A stretch of 64,000 nucleotides of DNA, taken from assembly GCA_011392765.1 (NCBI GenBank), contig WYCW01000004.1, positions 296,038 to 360,037 of the forward strand, written 5' to 3'. Shown here in pieces: positions 18,152 through 28,061 of this stretch (the first letter of the stretch is position 1; each line of letters opens with the position of its first letter). The translations under genes and the position numbers were made by a program. The stretch is from Candidatus Thiosymbion ectosymbiont of Catanema sp. Cochon2018. GTDB taxonomy: Bacteria; Pseudomonadota; Gammaproteobacteria; Chromatiales; Chromatiaceae. The notes beneath the pieces were generated by a model, which was given only the letters and a program-made list of their open reading frames with translations, was not told where the DNA came from and ran no database searches.

Positions 18152-20308
18152 ATGTCGAATCAAACCCCCGATCGGCAACCCGAGGCAGGGCCGGACGCCC
18201 CCTCCTTCGCCGAGTTTCCGGCCACCGACTACAACGCTTGGCGAGAGGCCGCGGAAGCGGCCCTCAAGGGCGGTTCCTTCGAGAAAAAGCTCATCACCAA
18301 AACCCATGAGGGCATCGCGCTGCAGCCCATGTACCGGGCGGAGGATGTCGCCGAGCTGCCGCATATGGGATCGCTGCCTGGCTTCGCCCCCTTCGTGCGC
18401 GGTACCGACGTGCTGGGCTACAAGCACCAGCCCTGGGAAGTCAGCCAGGAGCTTAAGGACGCCACCCCGGAGGCCTTCAACCAAGCCCTGCGGGCCGATC
18501 TCGAACGGGGCCAGACGGCGGTCAATATGCGCCTGGACCTCGCTACCTTGCTGGGGGAGGACGCGGACGCCGCGGAGCCCGGCCTGGTCGGCAAGGACGG
18601 CCTCTCCATCTCGTGCCTGAAGGATCTGACCGAGGCCCTCGACGGGGTCGACCTGGAGCAGACGCCGATCATCATCCAGGCCGGCGCCTCGGGACTGCCG
18701 CTCCTGTCCATGGTGCTGGCCATGCTCGAAAAGCAGGGGCGCTCCGCGAAAAAGCTGCGCGGATGCATCGGCAGCGATCCCCTGGGAGAGCTGGCGGGCT
18801 CGGGCCGCCTCCCGCGCTCCCTGAAGGGGGCCTACGAAGACATGGCGCAGCTCACCCGCTGGGCCGCCGCCGAGGCGCCGGGGCTGCGGACAGTCGTGAT
18901 CCGCAGTTACCCCTATCATGACGGCGGCAGCAACGCGGTACAGGAGCTCGCCCTATCCCTCGCCACGGGAGTCGAGTACCTGCGTGAGCTCCAGGCGCGC
19001 GGAGTTACCGTCGACCAGGCCGCCCCACGCATCCTCTTCGCCTTCTCCCTGGGCTCGAACCTGTTCATGGAGATCGCCAAGCTGCGGGCCGCCCGTATGC
19101 TGTGGGCCAAGATCGTCGCGGCCTTCGGCGGCAGTGAAGACGCCCAGAAGATGCACATCCACACCCGTACCTCGGGCTGGAACAAGACCCTCTACGACCC
19201 CGACGTCAACATGCTGCGCGCCACCACCGAGGCCTTCTCCGGGGTCCTGGGGGGATGCGATAGCCTGCATATCGGGCCCAAGGACGAGATCGCGCGCGTA
19301 CCCAGCGACTTCAGCCGGCGGGTCGCCCGCAACACCCATACCGTGCTGCGCGAAGAGGCGGGCCTGACCCGGGCCGTCGATCCGGCAGGCGGTTCCTGGT
19401 ATGTGGAAAACCTCACCGACACCCTGGCCCGCAAGACCTGGGAGCTATTCCGCGAGGTGGAGAAGCAGGGCGGCGTGGCCAAGGCACTGAGCGCGGGTTT
19501 TCCGCAGCAACAGATCGCGGCGGTCTCCGACCAGCGGGCCAAGGGCTATGCCCAGCGCCGGGACATCTTCGTCGGCACCAACATGTACCCGAACCCGACC
19601 GATGATCCCCTCACGCCGGAGATCCTCGACCATACGGCGCTGCAACAGCAGCGCACCGCAAAGCTGAAGGCATTTCGGCAAGGGGTAAACGCCGACGCCC
19701 GCCAAAGCGCTCTGGACAAGCTGGCAAAGGCGACCCCGGACGACCGCGTTAAGGCCGCCGTAGCGGCAGCCGCCGCCGGTGCCACTCTGAGCGACCTGTG
19801 CAGCGCCCTGGCTACCGGCGAAACATCGGACCCGCTGCTGACGCCGGTTACGATCAAGCGTGGGGCGGAGCCCTTCGAGAATCTGCGCCGACGCTCCGAG
19901 GAATTCGCCAAACGCACCGGATCGTTGCCCAAGGTGTTTCTCGCCAACATGGGACCCATCCCCCAGCACAAGGCCAGGGCGGACTTCAGCCGCGGTTTTT
20001 TGCAGGTGGGCGCCTTCGAGGTCATCGGCAACGACGGCTTCGAGACCACCGACCAGGCGGTCCGGGCGGCCATCGACTCCGGGGCCGGGGCAGTCGTCAT
20101 CTGCTCCACGGACAAGACCTATCCCGACCTGGTGCCGGACTTGGCCAAGGGCCTCAAGGCTGCTAAGCCGGATATCACGGTGCTGGTCGCGGGCTATCCC
20201 GCCGATCATGTCGAGGCCTTCAAGGCCGCCGGCGTGGACGACTTCATCCACATCCGGGCCAATTGCTACGAGCTATTGAACAAATTACAGAACAAGATGG
20301 GGGTCTAA
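18152..20308 (+). CDS. mutA: Methylmalonyl-CoA mutase small subunit
   Basis: The 718-residue protein is the non-catalytic partner subunit of B12-dependent methylmalonyl-CoA mutase, which interconverts (R)-methylmalonyl-CoA and succinyl-CoA. It aligns with the large subunit over the TIM-barrel part, for example [20 protein letters not shown]. Its C-terminal Rossmann domain has [18 protein letters not shown] where a B12-binding subunit would have DGHDRG. The cobalamin histidine motif is therefore missing, as expected for MutA. It lies 2 bp before mutB in one operon. Confidence 0.95.
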   Translation: MSNQTPDRQPEAGPDAPSFAEFPATDYNAWREAAEAALKGGSFEKKLITKTHEGIALQPMYRAEDVAELPHMGSLPGFAPFVRGTDVLGYKHQPWEVSQELKDATPEAFNQALRADLERGQTAVNMRLDLATLLGEDADAAEPGLVGKDGLSISCLKDLTEALDGVDLEQTPIIIQAGASGLPLLSMVLAMLEKQGRSAKKLRGCIGSDPLGELAGSGRLPRSLKGAYEDMAQLTRWAAAEAPGLRTVVIRSYPYHDGGSNAVQELALSLATGVEYLRELQARGVTVDQAAPRILFAFSLGSNLFMEIAKLRAARMLWAKIVAAFGGSEDAQKMHIHTRTSGWNKTLYDPDVNMLRATTEAFSGVLGGCDSLHIGPKDEIARVPSDFSRRVARNTHTVLREEAGLTRAVDPAGGSWYVENLTDTLARKTWELFREVEKQGGVAKALSAGFPQQQIAAVSDQRAKGYAQRRDIFVGTNMYPNPTDDPLTPEILDHTALQQQRTAKLKAFRQGVNADARQSALDKLAKATPDDRVKAAVAAAAAGATLSDLCSALATGETSDPLLTPVTIKRGAEPFENLRRRSEEFAKRTGSLPKVFLANMGPIPQHKARADFSRGFLQVGAFEVIGNDGFETTDQAVRAAIDSGAGAVVICSTDKTYPDLVPDLAKGLKAAKPDITVLVAGYPADHVEAFKAAGVDDFIHIRANCYELLNKLQNKMGV

Positions 20309-20310
20309 CC

Positions 20311-22491
20311 ATGAGCAAGACACCGGACTTCACCACCATGGACTACGGCCTGGACTTCCCCAAGCGCGGCTTCGACGAGTGGAAGGCCGCAGTGGAACGG
20401 GCCACCGGCAAAACCCTGGAGCACCTGATCGCTTCCACCATGGAGCAGATCGACGTCAAGCCCCTCTATACCGAGGCGGACCTCGCGGGCCTGGGACACC
20501 TGGGCTATGCCGCCGGCATCCCCCCCTATCTGCGGGGGCCCTATCCGACCATGTACGTGACTCGGCCCTGGACCGTGCGCCAGTACGCGGGTTTTTCCAC
20601 GGCGGAAGAGAGCAACGCTTTTTATCGCCGCAACCTCGCCGCCGGCCAAAAGGGGCTCTCCATCGCCTTCGACCTCGCCACCCACCGCGGCTACGACTCC
20701 GACCACACCCGTGTGACCGGCGACGTGGGCAAGGCCGGGGTTGCCATCGACTCCATCCTCGACATGAAAGTCCTGTTCGACGGCATCCCCCTGGACCAGA
20801 TGTCCGTCTCTATGACCATGAATGGCGCCGTCCTGCCCTGCATGGCCTTTTACATCGTGGCCGGCGAAGAGCAGGGTGTGGACCACAAACAGCTGACCGG
20901 GACCATCCAGAACGACATTCTTAAGGAGTTCATGGTCCGGAACACCTACATCTACCCGCCGACTCCCTCCATTCGCATCATCGGCGACATCTTCGCCTAC
21001 ACCGCCCAGGAAATGCCCCGCTTCAACAGCATCAGCATCTCCGGCTATCACATGCAGGAGGCGGGGGCTACCAACGATATCGAGCTCGGCTACACCCTGG
21101 CGGACGGTCTGGAATACCTGAGAACGGGCGTCAACGCCGGCATGCCCATCGACACCTTCGCCCCGCGCCTGTCCTTCTTCTGGGCCATCGGCATGAACTA
21201 CTTCATGGAAGTGGCCAAAATGCGCGCCGGGCGCCTGCTATGGTCCAAGATCGTCAAGCAGTTCGACCCCAAGAACGAAAAATCCATGGCCCTGCGCACC
21301 CACTCCCAGACCTCGGGCTGGAGCCTTACCGAGCAGGACCCCTACAACAACGTCGCCCGCACCTGTATCGAAGCCATGGCGGCTGCCCTGGGCCACACCC
21401 AATCCCTGCACACCAACGCCTTGGACGAAGCCATCGCCCTGCCCACCGACTTCTCGGCCCGGATCGCCCGCAACACCCAGCTGTATTTGCAGGACGAGAC
21501 CGGCATCTGCAAAGTTGTCGATCCCTGGGCCGGGTCCTACTATGTGGAAGCCCTGACGGACCAACTGGTCAAAAAGGCCTGGGCGCACATCCAGGAGATT
21601 GAATCCCTCGGCGGCATGACCAAGGCCATCGATACCGGTCTGCCCAAGATGCGCATCGAAGAGGCCGCGGCGAGGCGGCAGGCCCAGATCGACTCGGGCC
21701 AGGAAACCATCGTGGGCCTCAACAAATTCCGTTTAGGGCAAGAAGATCCACTGGAGATCCTGGATATCGACAACTCGGCGGTGCGCGATTCCCAGGTCCA
21801 ACGGCTCAAGAAACTGCGCGGAGAGCGCGACGAAGCCAAGGTCCGGGCCGCCCTGAACGCCGTGACACGGAGTGCCGAGACGGGTGAGGGGAACCTGCTG
21901 GAGCTATCCGTAGAGGCGGCCAGATGTCGTGCCAGCCTGGGCGAAATCTCGGACGCCATGGAAAAAGTCTTCGGTCGCCACAAGGCCGTCATCCGCTCCA
22001 TCAGTGGTGTCTATGGCAGCGAATTCGGCGAGAAAGAAGAAGTCTCCACCGTGCGCAAAATGGCCGACGACTTCGAGCAAAAAGAAGGCCGCCGGCCTCG
22101 CATCCTCGTCGCCAAAATGGGCCAGGACGGCCACGACCGGGGGGCCAAAGTCATCGCCACCGCCTTCGCCGACCTCGGCTTCGACGTCGACATCGGTGCC
22201 CTCTTCCAGACCCCGGAAGAAGTCGCCAAACAGGCGGTGGAAAACGACGTCCACGTCGTCGGCATGAGCTCCCTGGCCGCAGGTCACAAGACCCTCCTGC
22301 CCCAACTGATACGGGCACTCAAGGACCTGGACCGGGAGGACATCATGGTCGTCATCGGCGGCGTGATCCCGGCGCAGGACTACCAATACCTCTACAACAG
22401 CGGCGCCTCCGCCATCTTCGGCCCTGGCACCGTCGTGCCCGTCGCTGCGCAGAAGGTGCTCCAGGAGCTTGACTTGCGGCTTGCCGCTTGA
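20311..22491 (+). CDS. mutB: Methylmalonyl-CoA mutase large (catalytic) subunit
   Basis: The 726-residue protein carries the substrate barrel, with [20 protein letters not shown] near residues 75-94. The C-terminal B12-binding domain has the DxHxxG motif as [11 protein letters not shown] and [18 protein letters not shown]. It catalyses the radical carbon-skeleton rearrangement in the cytoplasm. I chose the ATG at 20311, 2 bp after the mutA stop. The last 75 codons have been copied several times between 27 and 29 kb as dead fragments. Confidence 0.97.
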   Translation: MSKTPDFTTMDYGLDFPKRGFDEWKAAVERATGKTLEHLIASTMEQIDVKPLYTEADLAGLGHLGYAAGIPPYLRGPYPTMYVTRPWTVRQYAGFSTAEESNAFYRRNLAAGQKGLSIAFDLATHRGYDSDHTRVTGDVGKAGVAIDSILDMKVLFDGIPLDQMSVSMTMNGAVLPCMAFYIVAGEEQGVDHKQLTGTIQNDILKEFMVRNTYIYPPTPSIRIIGDIFAYTAQEMPRFNSISISGYHMQEAGATNDIELGYTLADGLEYLRTGVNAGMPIDTFAPRLSFFWAIGMNYFMEVAKMRAGRLLWSKIVKQFDPKNEKSMALRTHSQTSGWSLTEQDPYNNVARTCIEAMAAALGHTQSLHTNALDEAIALPTDFSARIARNTQLYLQDETGICKVVDPWAGSYYVEALTDQLVKKAWAHIQEIESLGGMTKAIDTGLPKMRIEEAAARRQAQIDSGQETIVGLNKFRLGQEDPLEILDIDNSAVRDSQVQRLKKLRGERDEAKVRAALNAVTRSAETGEGNLLELSVEAARCRASLGEISDAMEKVFGRHKAVIRSISGVYGSEFGEKEEVSTVRKMADDFEQKEGRRPRILVAKMGQDGHDRGAKVIATAFADLGFDVDIGALFQTPEEVAKQAVENDVHVVGMSSLAAGHKTLLPQLIRALKDLDREDIMVVIGGVIPAQDYQYLYNSGASAIFGPGTVVPVAAQKVLQELDLRLAA

Positions 22492-22668
22492 TGCGGCTTT
22501 TTGAACCGCAAAGGCGCAAAGGGTAGGTTGGGGCAAAGCCGCCAGGCTTCGTCCCGACGCAGGGACGCGGAGGGAGCTTGGCGGCGTGCCCAACATCTCT
22601 CTACGGAATCGTTTCCGACGTTCGGCGTCTATTGAGATTTGGTTTGTTTGGAGTGCTTAAATGATGTT

Positions 22669-22773
22669 ATACTACCACCCGGCACAATCTACGCATTTCA
22701 CTCCCTCTCCCTCCGGGAGAGGGCAGGGGTGAGGGGGAAATTCAAAAGCTCGGATTACGCCGTGTGGCAGTAT
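22669..22773. repeat. MITE-like element with ATACTACCACCCGGCACAAT ends, copy 3 (105 bp)
   Basis: This is the short form of the family at 3001 and 13850. It has diverged terminal repeats around a CTCCCTCTCCCTCCGGGAGA hairpin and lacks the inner nested unit. Its right end cuts off the start of a hicB-like gene. Confidence 0.75.
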
Positions 22774-22775
22774 AT

Positions 22776-22966
22776 GTCAATTTGATGTCATTGTTGAAAA
22801 AGATTCCGAGGGATATTTTGTTGCCTCCGTGCCTGTATTGCCCGGCTGCCATACTCAAGCAAAGTCATTGGATGAATTGATATCACGAATCCATGAGGCG
22901 ATAGAGCTTTGCGTTTTAACTCGCCATTGCTTGCCTCAATACTGTATCGTCCGATCAGTATAGACG
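22776..22966 (+). pseudogene. HicB-like antitoxin remnant
   Basis: Directly after the MITE a frame reads QFDVIVEKDSEGYFVASVPV, then LPGCHTQAKSLDELISRIHE and AIELCVL. This is the partial RNase H-like fold of HicB antitoxins (E-K-D-x-x-G-Y-F-V-A-S-V-P-x-L-P-G-C). No start codon precedes it, and no hicA is adjacent, so it is a dead fragment whose 5' end was lost at the MITE border. Confidence 0.75.
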
Positions 22967-22974
22967 TGGTAGCC

Positions 22975-23360
22975 ATAGGGATCAAGAACTAGATGGAAGT
23001 TCGCCGTAGTTGTTCGCTCAGGAGACCGAGGCAACAAGTCATCTGTAGATCTTAACCCATTGTTTTTGAATACGTTGATGGAAATATTCATGAATTTGAC
23101 CTGAATCCGTGAGATAAATAAGCCGCTCATGGAATAATCTCTTTATAAAACAACAGGATAACGGAAAAATTCATTCACTTTTGGACTCACCCAGGAGGTG
23201 AAGCAGCCAATCCTTGAATATCAAGTGGAATCATGAGGTTAGCCACAATCCTAGATTTTATCTCACGGATTCAGGTTTGACAAAGAAGTAATAGTTGCAG
23301 TATATAAGTCGTTTCGACGTACTTAAACACGGCGACTCGCCGTCTACTATCCTGTTAGGA
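22975..23360 (+). repeat. Duplicated segment, copy 1, ending in GTTAGGA (attC-like core)
   Basis: This segment, without the MITE at 23100-23275, matches 29521-29715. It shares AAGAACTAGATGGAAGTTCG and ends in ACTCGCCGTCTACTATCC and GTTAGGA. The terminal GTTRRR word is the shape of an attC core, and a cassette gene starts just after it in both copies. No attC left half is recognisable. I do not recognise a gene in it. Confidence 0.6.
23100..23275. repeat. 176-bp MITE, CCTGAATCCGTGAGATAAA ends, 5-bp target duplication, copy 1
   Basis: The ends CCTGAATCCGTGAGATAAA and TTTATCTCACGGATTCAGG are perfect inverted repeats. Both flanks read TTTGA (23095-23099, 23276-23280). Copy 2 at 41181-41356 is the same length and differs at about one position. 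The related segment at 29521-29715 lacks the element at this point, so it approximates the empty site. Confidence 0.93.
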
Positions 23361-23383
23361 TTAAATTACTATAGGAACTTGAA

Positions 23384-24460
23384 ATGATAAAACAAAAGGT
23401 TAAGGGTTATATTTACGTGCTAATAAGCACAGTACTTCTTATTGGTGTCCTAGAATTCACGACACGAATGATTTTTGAGTCCAATACGATTTTGAATATC
23501 AATATTGGCGGAATTAAAAAATACCATCCTACCCGAAGAGCGCAATTAAAAGCTAATTACAGAGCAGAAGGCATTTCAATCAACTCTTATGGAATTCTGG
23601 GGCCGGAATTTAAGTTACAACCAAATCCTAAAGGAATTCGTATATTAACAATTGGAGATTCAGTGACATTTAGCCCTCCCCAAAAAAACTATTCCAAAGT
23701 ATTAGAGGAAAAACTGAGCGCATATTTTCCAGACAATAGTATTGAGGTCATTACTGGTGCCGTTCCTGGCTATAGCACCTATGAATCCGTGGATTGGTAT
23801 AACGACTTTTTATATAAATTAAAACCTGACATTGCTATCATTTATCTTGGCTGGAATGATATAGGTCAGTTTCATCCGTTTGGTCTGCGTTATAAAAATG
23901 AAAGATTGGCATATCAAGACAGAAGTTGGATAGGAAGCTTAATGGAAAATATTTATTTGTTGCGCGTACCTTACTTTTTTATTGGTAGAATTGAAAATCA
24001 AAAAAAGGTTGATACATCGCCTTTAACTTCAGAAGAAAAGGGAATTTTGGATAAGTTTGCACCTACTCACTATGCGACTAATCTAAAAATATTGATTCAA
24101 AAACTGAAGGAGCAAGGTAGTATCGTGTATTTATCTACGTTAGCGGGTTTAATTACATATCCTCAAACGGATGAGGAATTGGCCAGAATGCACTTTGCTC
24201 GCGGCATGAAAAGAAAATTAGAGATATACAGGGCCGTTTATGAGAAATATGAAGAAGCACTTGACGAAGTATCAAAAAGCACGGAAACTCAACTTATCGA
24301 TTTGAAATCGCTTATTCGCAATCCAAGTCAGCGTGATATATTCACGGATACAATGCATATTAACGTTAAAGGTTCCGAAGTATATGGTAATTATATTGCA
24401 GAAACAATAAAAATGAAGACTGAAGAGTTACTTGTACAAAAGGCTCGTGACAATCCATAA
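23384..24460 (+). CDS. SGNH/GDSL hydrolase, membrane-anchored (integron cassette gene)
   Basis: The 358-residue protein has an N-terminal membrane segment (YVLISTVLLIGVLEF) and the four SGNH blocks: IGDSVTF near residue 91, GAVPGYS near 126, GWNDIG near 157, and DTMHINVKGSEVYG near 325 with the catalytic Asp-His pair. Such enzymes are esterases or O-acyl hydrolases acting outside the cytoplasm on lipids or glycans. The gene is very AT-rich compared with mutAB and is followed 16 bp later by an attC site, so it is a cassette. AACTTGAAATG gives only a weak ribosome binding site. Confidence 0.85.
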   Translation: MIKQKVKGYIYVLISTVLLIGVLEFTTRMIFESNTILNINIGGIKKYHPTRRAQLKANYRAEGISINSYGILGPEFKLQPNPKGIRILTIGDSVTFSPPQKNYSKVLEEKLSAYFPDNSIEVITGAVPGYSTYESVDWYNDFLYKLKPDIAIIYLGWNDIGQFHPFGLRYKNERLAYQDRSWIGSLMENIYLLRVPYFFIGRIENQKKVDTSPLTSEEKGILDKFAPTHYATNLKILIQKLKEQGSIVYLSTLAGLITYPQTDEELARMHFARGMKRKLEIYRAVYEKYEEALDEVSKSTETQLIDLKSLIRNPSQRDIFTDTMHINVKGSEVYGNYIAETIKMKTEELLVQKARDNP

Positions 24461-24476
24461 ACATCCACTAATTGTA

Positions 24477-24545
24477 GCCTAACACTGCGCTACACCTGAC
24501 CGTTGTTCCGCTACGCTCCCCAGCGTCAGGTGAGCTTGGTCGTTA
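24477..24545. other. attC site, SGNH cassette
   Basis: The left core GCCTAAC (24477-24483) and stem arms CACCTGAC and GTCAGGTG enclose a short loop. The right side reads CGTTA and then changes to TTGCGAC, where GTTRRRY would be expected. The core is apparently interrupted by the next element, a group II intron-like sequence. Confidence 0.7.
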
Positions 24546-24910
24546 TTGCGACACGAAAGTCGCCTGATTTACTTCTAAACTTTGATAAGGAAACCAATGA
24601 TTTAGGCACAGAAGGGTTCTAAGTCGGTCTGTGAAGGTAGCGGAACGTGGTAAGCCTGTAGGGTCCTCAAGGCAGTGCAACGCAGAAGACCGTGAGTAGC
24701 CTAATCGCAAGAGAGGGAGCAGGTCATGCCGGTAAGTGAGACGGGAAAAAGCGAAGGTCGTCCGGTAATGGGGCGGATCGGGATTCAAACGTTGTCCCAC
24801 TCGCAAGAGGGCTGACTTTGGATGTGGCGTGCAACACGCCCGTCGGTGTGACAGGATGAGAAACCGGAGCAAACCTCAACCGTGGGCATGTTGATAATGG
24901 GCAACCTCGT
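24546..24910 (+). mobile_element. Group II intron-like 5' remnant abutting an attC core
   Basis: The stretch starts TGCGACACGAAAGTCGCC-like right after CGTTA. It continues with domain-I-style elements (CGGAACGTGGTAAGCCTGTA, CCTCAAGGCAGTGCAACGC, ATGCCGGTAAGTGAGACGGG, AATGGGGCGG), the kind of sequence seen in bacterial group II introns. No intron-encoded reverse transcriptase or 3' domain follows, so it is a truncated remnant. The assignment is by pattern recall, not by folding. Confidence 0.5.
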
Positions 24911-24957
24911 GTTGCCAGCGGCCACGGGTCTTAATGGCTGGCATGCCATCAACGGGA

Positions 24958-25020
24958 GAGATAAAAGGACACCAAATAAAAGGACACCAGATAAAAGGAC
25001 ACCCACTTTATTTGACATCT
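24958..25020. repeat. REP-like GGACACC repeats, cluster 1
   Basis: Three near-adjacent copies of AAAAGGACACC, the last extended to GGACACCCACTTTATTTGAC, precede the truncated transposase gene. The same word occurs at about 25296, 25356, 27091, 27961 and 29499. Confidence 0.7.
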
Positions 25021-25073
25021 CCCCTACCTCAAGCTAAGCTCCTTTCCGACACCAAAATCACAGGGAATCTGCC

Positions 25074-25292
25074 ATGACCGCGCCTCGCTCCGCTCTCGTC
25101 TCCCTTGAGGACACCCCCTGGTATCACTGCGTATGCCGCTGCGTGCGTCGCGCCTTCTTGTGTGGTGAGGACCAGTTCTCAGGCACGAATTTCGACCACC
25201 GCCGCGGTTGGATCGTTGAGCGCATCCAGCAGCTTGCCGCCCTGTTCGCCATTGATGTGGCCGCCTACGCGGTGATGAGCAATGATCCCTGA
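25074..25292 (+). pseudogene. REP-associated tyrosine transposase, N-terminal fragment
   Basis: The 72 residues [20 protein letters not shown] onward to AAYAVMSND are almost identical to the start of the complete gene at 25405. The frame ends at the point where the catalytic HYH motif should come, and GGACACCCATTTTGTTTGAC follows at once. It is a truncated duplicate created together with the flanking REP. Confidence 0.9.
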
Positions 25293-25294
25293 TC

Positions 25295-25378
25295 AAAAGG
25301 ACACCCATTTTGTTTGACATCTCTAAAACTACGGAAAAAAAGGACGGAAAAAAAGGACACCCACTTTGTTTGACATTT
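25295..25378. repeat. REP-like GGACACCCAC repeats, cluster 2
   Basis: Two copies of the GGACACCCACTTTGTTTGAC word, about 60 bp apart, separate the truncated and complete transposase genes. Their place on both sides of the gene fits REP-associated transposase biology. Confidence 0.75.
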
Positions 25379-25404
25379 TTTCCGCTCCAAGCTGAGGTCT
25401 TACT

Positions 25405-26493
25405 ATGACCGCTCCCCGCTCCGCTCTTGTCTCCCTTGAGGACACCCCTTGGTATCACTGCGTATGCCGTTGCGTGCGTCGTGCCTTCCTGTGTGGCGAG
25501 GACCCCTTCTCGGGCCTGAATTTCGACCACCGCCGCGGTTGGATTGTCGAGCGTATTCAGCAGCTTGCTGCCCTGTTCGCCATTGATGTAGCCGCCTATG
25601 CGGTGATGAGCAATCACTATCACCTCGTGGTGCGCATCGACCGTGAACGGGCCTTGGAGTGGTCGATAGAAGAGGTACTGCAGCGCTGGACGGCACTCTT
25701 CACCGGGCCCTGGTTGGTGACGCGGTATCTCTCGGCGTCACGGGCGGAGATGACCCAGGCGGAAATTGCCAAGGTTGAGGAGCTTGCCGAAGTCTACCGG
25801 GGGCGGTTACACGATTTGTCCTGGTTCATGCGTACCCTCAACGAGCACATCGCCCGCCGGGCCAATGCCGAGGATGGGGTAAAAGGGCGTTTCTGGGAGG
25901 GTCGCTTCAAGAGCCAGGCGTTGCTTGATGAGAAAGCACTACTGGCGGCGATGGCCTATGTGGATCTCAATCCGGTCCGGGCGGGGCTGGCCGAGACGCC
26001 GGAGACCTCGGACTACACCTCGATTCAGGAGCGCGTCGCCGGATTGCCGCAGGAGGTCGAGTCCGAAACCGGCTCGCAGGAAACCGCAACCGTCACGGAT
26101 ACTGAGGTAACGCTTGATGGGGAGCGATTACGACCGGAAACCGAGACGCAGGTCTTACCCCAGGCCCCGCTGATGCCCTTTGATGCCACTGCACGGACTC
26201 CTTGGGCGGTGCCGTTTGCCTTCGACGACTACATGGAGCTGGTGGATTGGACGGGCCGGGCATTACGCGCAGATAAGCCTGGGTACATTGAGGCACGACA
26301 ACCTGAGATCCTTACACGACTGGGCATTGATGGGGAGCGGTTTATCGACTATTCCGAACGTCTTCTCAAGGCATTCGGAACGGCGGTTGGCGCACCGGCA
26401 TCGCTCGTGAGTCTCTGTGCGCGGCGTCAGGCCAAGTACCTGCGTGGTATCCAGGCTGCGCGAGCGGTATTTGTAGCCAAACAGGCAGTGTGA
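25405..26493 (+). CDS. REP-associated tyrosine transposase (Y1, HUH fold)
   Basis: The 362-residue protein carries the HUH motif HYHLVV near residue 72 and the motif WFMRTLNEHIARRAN near residue 150. GRFWEGRFKSQALLDEKALL, which contains the transposase_17-type core, and LNPVRAGLAETPE follow. Such single-strand transposases are thought to move or amplify REP palindromes. Matching REP-like GGACACCCAC repeats lie immediately upstream and are scattered over the next 4 kb. The C-terminal 130 residues are an accessory domain also found in long members of this family. Confidence 0.92.
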   Translation: MTAPRSALVSLEDTPWYHCVCRCVRRAFLCGEDPFSGLNFDHRRGWIVERIQQLAALFAIDVAAYAVMSNHYHLVVRIDRERALEWSIEEVLQRWTALFTGPWLVTRYLSASRAEMTQAEIAKVEELAEVYRGRLHDLSWFMRTLNEHIARRANAEDGVKGRFWEGRFKSQALLDEKALLAAMAYVDLNPVRAGLAETPETSDYTSIQERVAGLPQEVESETGSQETATVTDTEVTLDGERLRPETETQVLPQAPLMPFDATARTPWAVPFAFDDYMELVDWTGRALRADKPGYIEARQPEILTRLGIDGERFIDYSERLLKAFGTAVGAPASLVSLCARRQAKYLRGIQAARAVFVAKQAV

Positions 26494-26646
26494 TAGGGTT
26501 GAAAGAGTAAGGTCCGCTGGGAGGATTGAGTTGGTTATCCTGTTTTGCTTGCCCGCGTAGGTTGGCATAAAGGGATTGGTAGGATAGGTTGTGCCCATCG
26601 ATCGAACTCGTTCTCACGCTCTGGCGAAAGAATGAGGTGAAACGAA

Positions 26647-26853
26647 ATGAGTAGCAAAGAGATACTCGAACAAGTAATGGCGCTTAAACCGGAAGAACGG
26701 TTTATGATCGTTGAAGGTTTGTTGGAAAGCCTCGATGAACCTGACCGAAAGATGGATGAAATATGGGCAGAAGAGGCAGAAAAAAGGCTCAGAGCGTATA
26801 GAGAGGGAAGACTTGCAGGAATTCCCATGGGGGAAATATTCGGGGACAAATAA
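26647..26853 (+). CDS. RelB-like addiction module antitoxin, copy 1
   Basis: The 68-residue protein MSSKEILEQVMALKPEERFM and onward to LLESLDEPDRKMDEIW is a short helical antitoxin of the type paired with RelE/ParE toxins. Its stop overlaps the toxin ATG as TAATG. It is about 95 percent identical to the copy at 28937-29143. Its toxin here is truncated, so this copy is an orphan antitoxin. Confidence 0.8.
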   Translation: MSSKEILEQVMALKPEERFMIVEGLLESLDEPDRKMDEIWAEEAEKRLRAYREGRLAGIPMGEIFGDK

Positions 26854-26990
26854 TGAAGATCATCTTCTCGGAATATGCGAAGCTGGAATTAGAAGACGCA
26901 ACGTATTTCTATGAGCTTGAGTTCGAGGGTCTTGGTCAGAGATTTAAGGAAGAAGTAGAAAAGGCATTGAATCGATTGCATACTAGCTGA
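26853..26990 (+). pseudogene. RelE/ParE-type toxin, truncated copy 1
   Basis: The frame matches the complete toxin at 29143 for 40 residues (MKIIFSEYAKLELEDATYFY and on to KEEVEKAL). It then leaves it with NRLHTS and a stop. The active C-terminal strand is missing. The junction marks a deletion to a neighbouring PIN-type module. Confidence 0.85.
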
Positions 26991-27017
26991 ATTGATGAAT
27001 GCTAATGTAGCAATAAA

Positions 27018-27085
27018 ATGAAACCAGTTGTGTATATCGAGTCATCAGTTATAAGCTATTTGACATCAAGACCAAGTCGTGATGT
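27018..27085 (+). pseudogene. PIN-domain (VapC-like) toxin, N-terminal stub
   Basis: The first 23 codons read MKPVVYIESSVISYLTSRPS and RDV. This is the start of a PIN ribonuclease domain with its first metal-binding acidic residue. The frame then runs into the GGACACCCACTTTGCTTGAC repeat, so the gene was cut at the REP border. Confidence 0.7.
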
Positions 27086-27146
27086 AGAAAAAAGGACACC
27101 CACTTTGCTTGACCTGATTTTCCCACTAAGTTACTAATAAAGGGAT

Positions 27147-27369
27147 GTTGCTGGCGGCGAACTACAAAACCCTGCTGCCCCAACTGGTACGGTCACTCAA
27201 GGAACTCGACCGGGAAGACATCATGGTCGTCATCGGCGGCGTCATCCCCGCCCAGGACTACCAATACCTCTACGACAGCGGAGCCTCCGCTATCTTCGGC
27301 CCCGGCACCGTGGTGCCCATTGCCGCGCAGAAGGTGCTCTAGGAGCTGGATTTTCGGTTGGCGGCTTGA
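27147..27369 (+). pseudogene. mutB 3'-end duplicate, fragment 1
   Basis: The frame reads LLAANYKTLLPQLVRSLKEL and [20 protein letters not shown] and on to AAQKVL, then a TAG where mutB has CAG, then ELDFRLAA. It corresponds to the last 74 codons of mutB. It starts a short distance after a GGACACCCAC repeat (27091). It has no role of its own. Confidence 0.9.
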
Positions 27370-27602
27370 GGCGGCATCGACAGAATCGCGCCTGCGGGCG
27401 CGGTTTGATTTTTGAACCGCGAAGGTGCGAAGGACGCAAAGGGGAGGATGGGCTGTGCCCATTGATGATTGGCCCCATGAAGTCGCGGAATAGCCCGTAG
27501 GATGCGGTGAACGTCAGGGACGACGCGAACCGCATCTTTGGATGGTGGCGTGCCCAATATTCTCCTGAAGCGGAGGCTGTATCTGTGCGTTTACTTGAAC
27601 CG
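27370..27602. other. Spacer copied from downstream of mutB plus repeats
   Basis: It shares the GAACCGCGAAGGTGCG-type word that also follows mutB and the CGTAGGATGCGGTGAACGTC repeat. No gene is seen. Confidence 0.4.
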
Positions 27603-27842
27603 ATGGAATACGACATGAGTGAAATCGATGAAGTCAAAGAATTCCTCGGATACCTGAAAATCATTTTTGCGCTGGTTCTAGCCACCACGATTGGCATGAT
27701 TGGGTGGCTCGTTCAAAACTACAAGAAAGCCGAACCAATATTGGTGTACGCGGATATATTATTAATTCTGTCATTATTTGTAGTTCTTTTTCTTGTAAAC
27801 AGAAAGATCATTTCCGACATAAAGAGACTAAGAGGGCTTTGA
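27603..27842 (+). CDS. Small two-helix membrane protein, unknown
   Basis: From the ATG at 27603 the 79-residue product has an acidic start (MEYDMSEIDEVKEFLGYLK), two membrane segments (IIFALVLATTIGMIGWLV and ILVYADILLILSLFVVLFLV) and a basic tail. I do not recognise a family. It is followed after 1 bp by another tiny membrane protein, so the two probably form one unit. Confidence 0.6.
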   Translation: MEYDMSEIDEVKEFLGYLKIIFALVLATTIGMIGWLVQNYKKAEPILVYADILLILSLFVVLFLVNRKIISDIKRLRGL

Positions 27843-27843
27843 A

Positions 27844-27924
27844 ATGGAAATTATCATTGTGTTGTTAGCCATTACGTTCATCGGATTAATCGCGTATATT
27901 TCCTCACAGGCGATGCGCCATTGA
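27844..27924 (+). CDS. 26-residue single-helix membrane peptide
   Basis: The frame MEIIIVLLAITFIGLIAYIS and SQAMRH is almost entirely one membrane helix. It starts 1 bp after the stop of the preceding two-helix protein, so translation is likely coupled. Size and hydrophobicity resemble small membrane toxins or accessory peptides, but function is unknown. Confidence 0.5.
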   Translation: MEIIIVLLAITFIGLIAYISSQAMRH

Positions 27925-27973
27925 ATGTCAATGGCCTACGGCCTATCGAAATGTAATAAAGACACCCACTTTA

Positions 27974-28010
27974 TTGCTGGCAGCGAACCACAAAGCCCTG
28001 CTGCCCTAGC
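27974..28010 (+). pseudogene. mutB 3'-end duplicate, tiny fragment 2
   Basis: Directly after AAAGACACCCACTTTA the frame reads LLAANHKALLP and then a stop. This is the same stretch of mutB that starts fragments 1 and 3. It shows the REP-plus-mutB unit a further time. Confidence 0.7.
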
Positions 28011-28061
28011 TGGCGTTAGGGCCTACTGAAGTTGGCTTTAAGACCGCTGAAGGATTTACAC

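Noticed and set aside
18953..22596. Several long minus-strand frames across mutA and mutB
   Set aside because: They mirror the high-GC coding frames of the mutase genes and lack starts with ribosome binding sites or recognisable domains.
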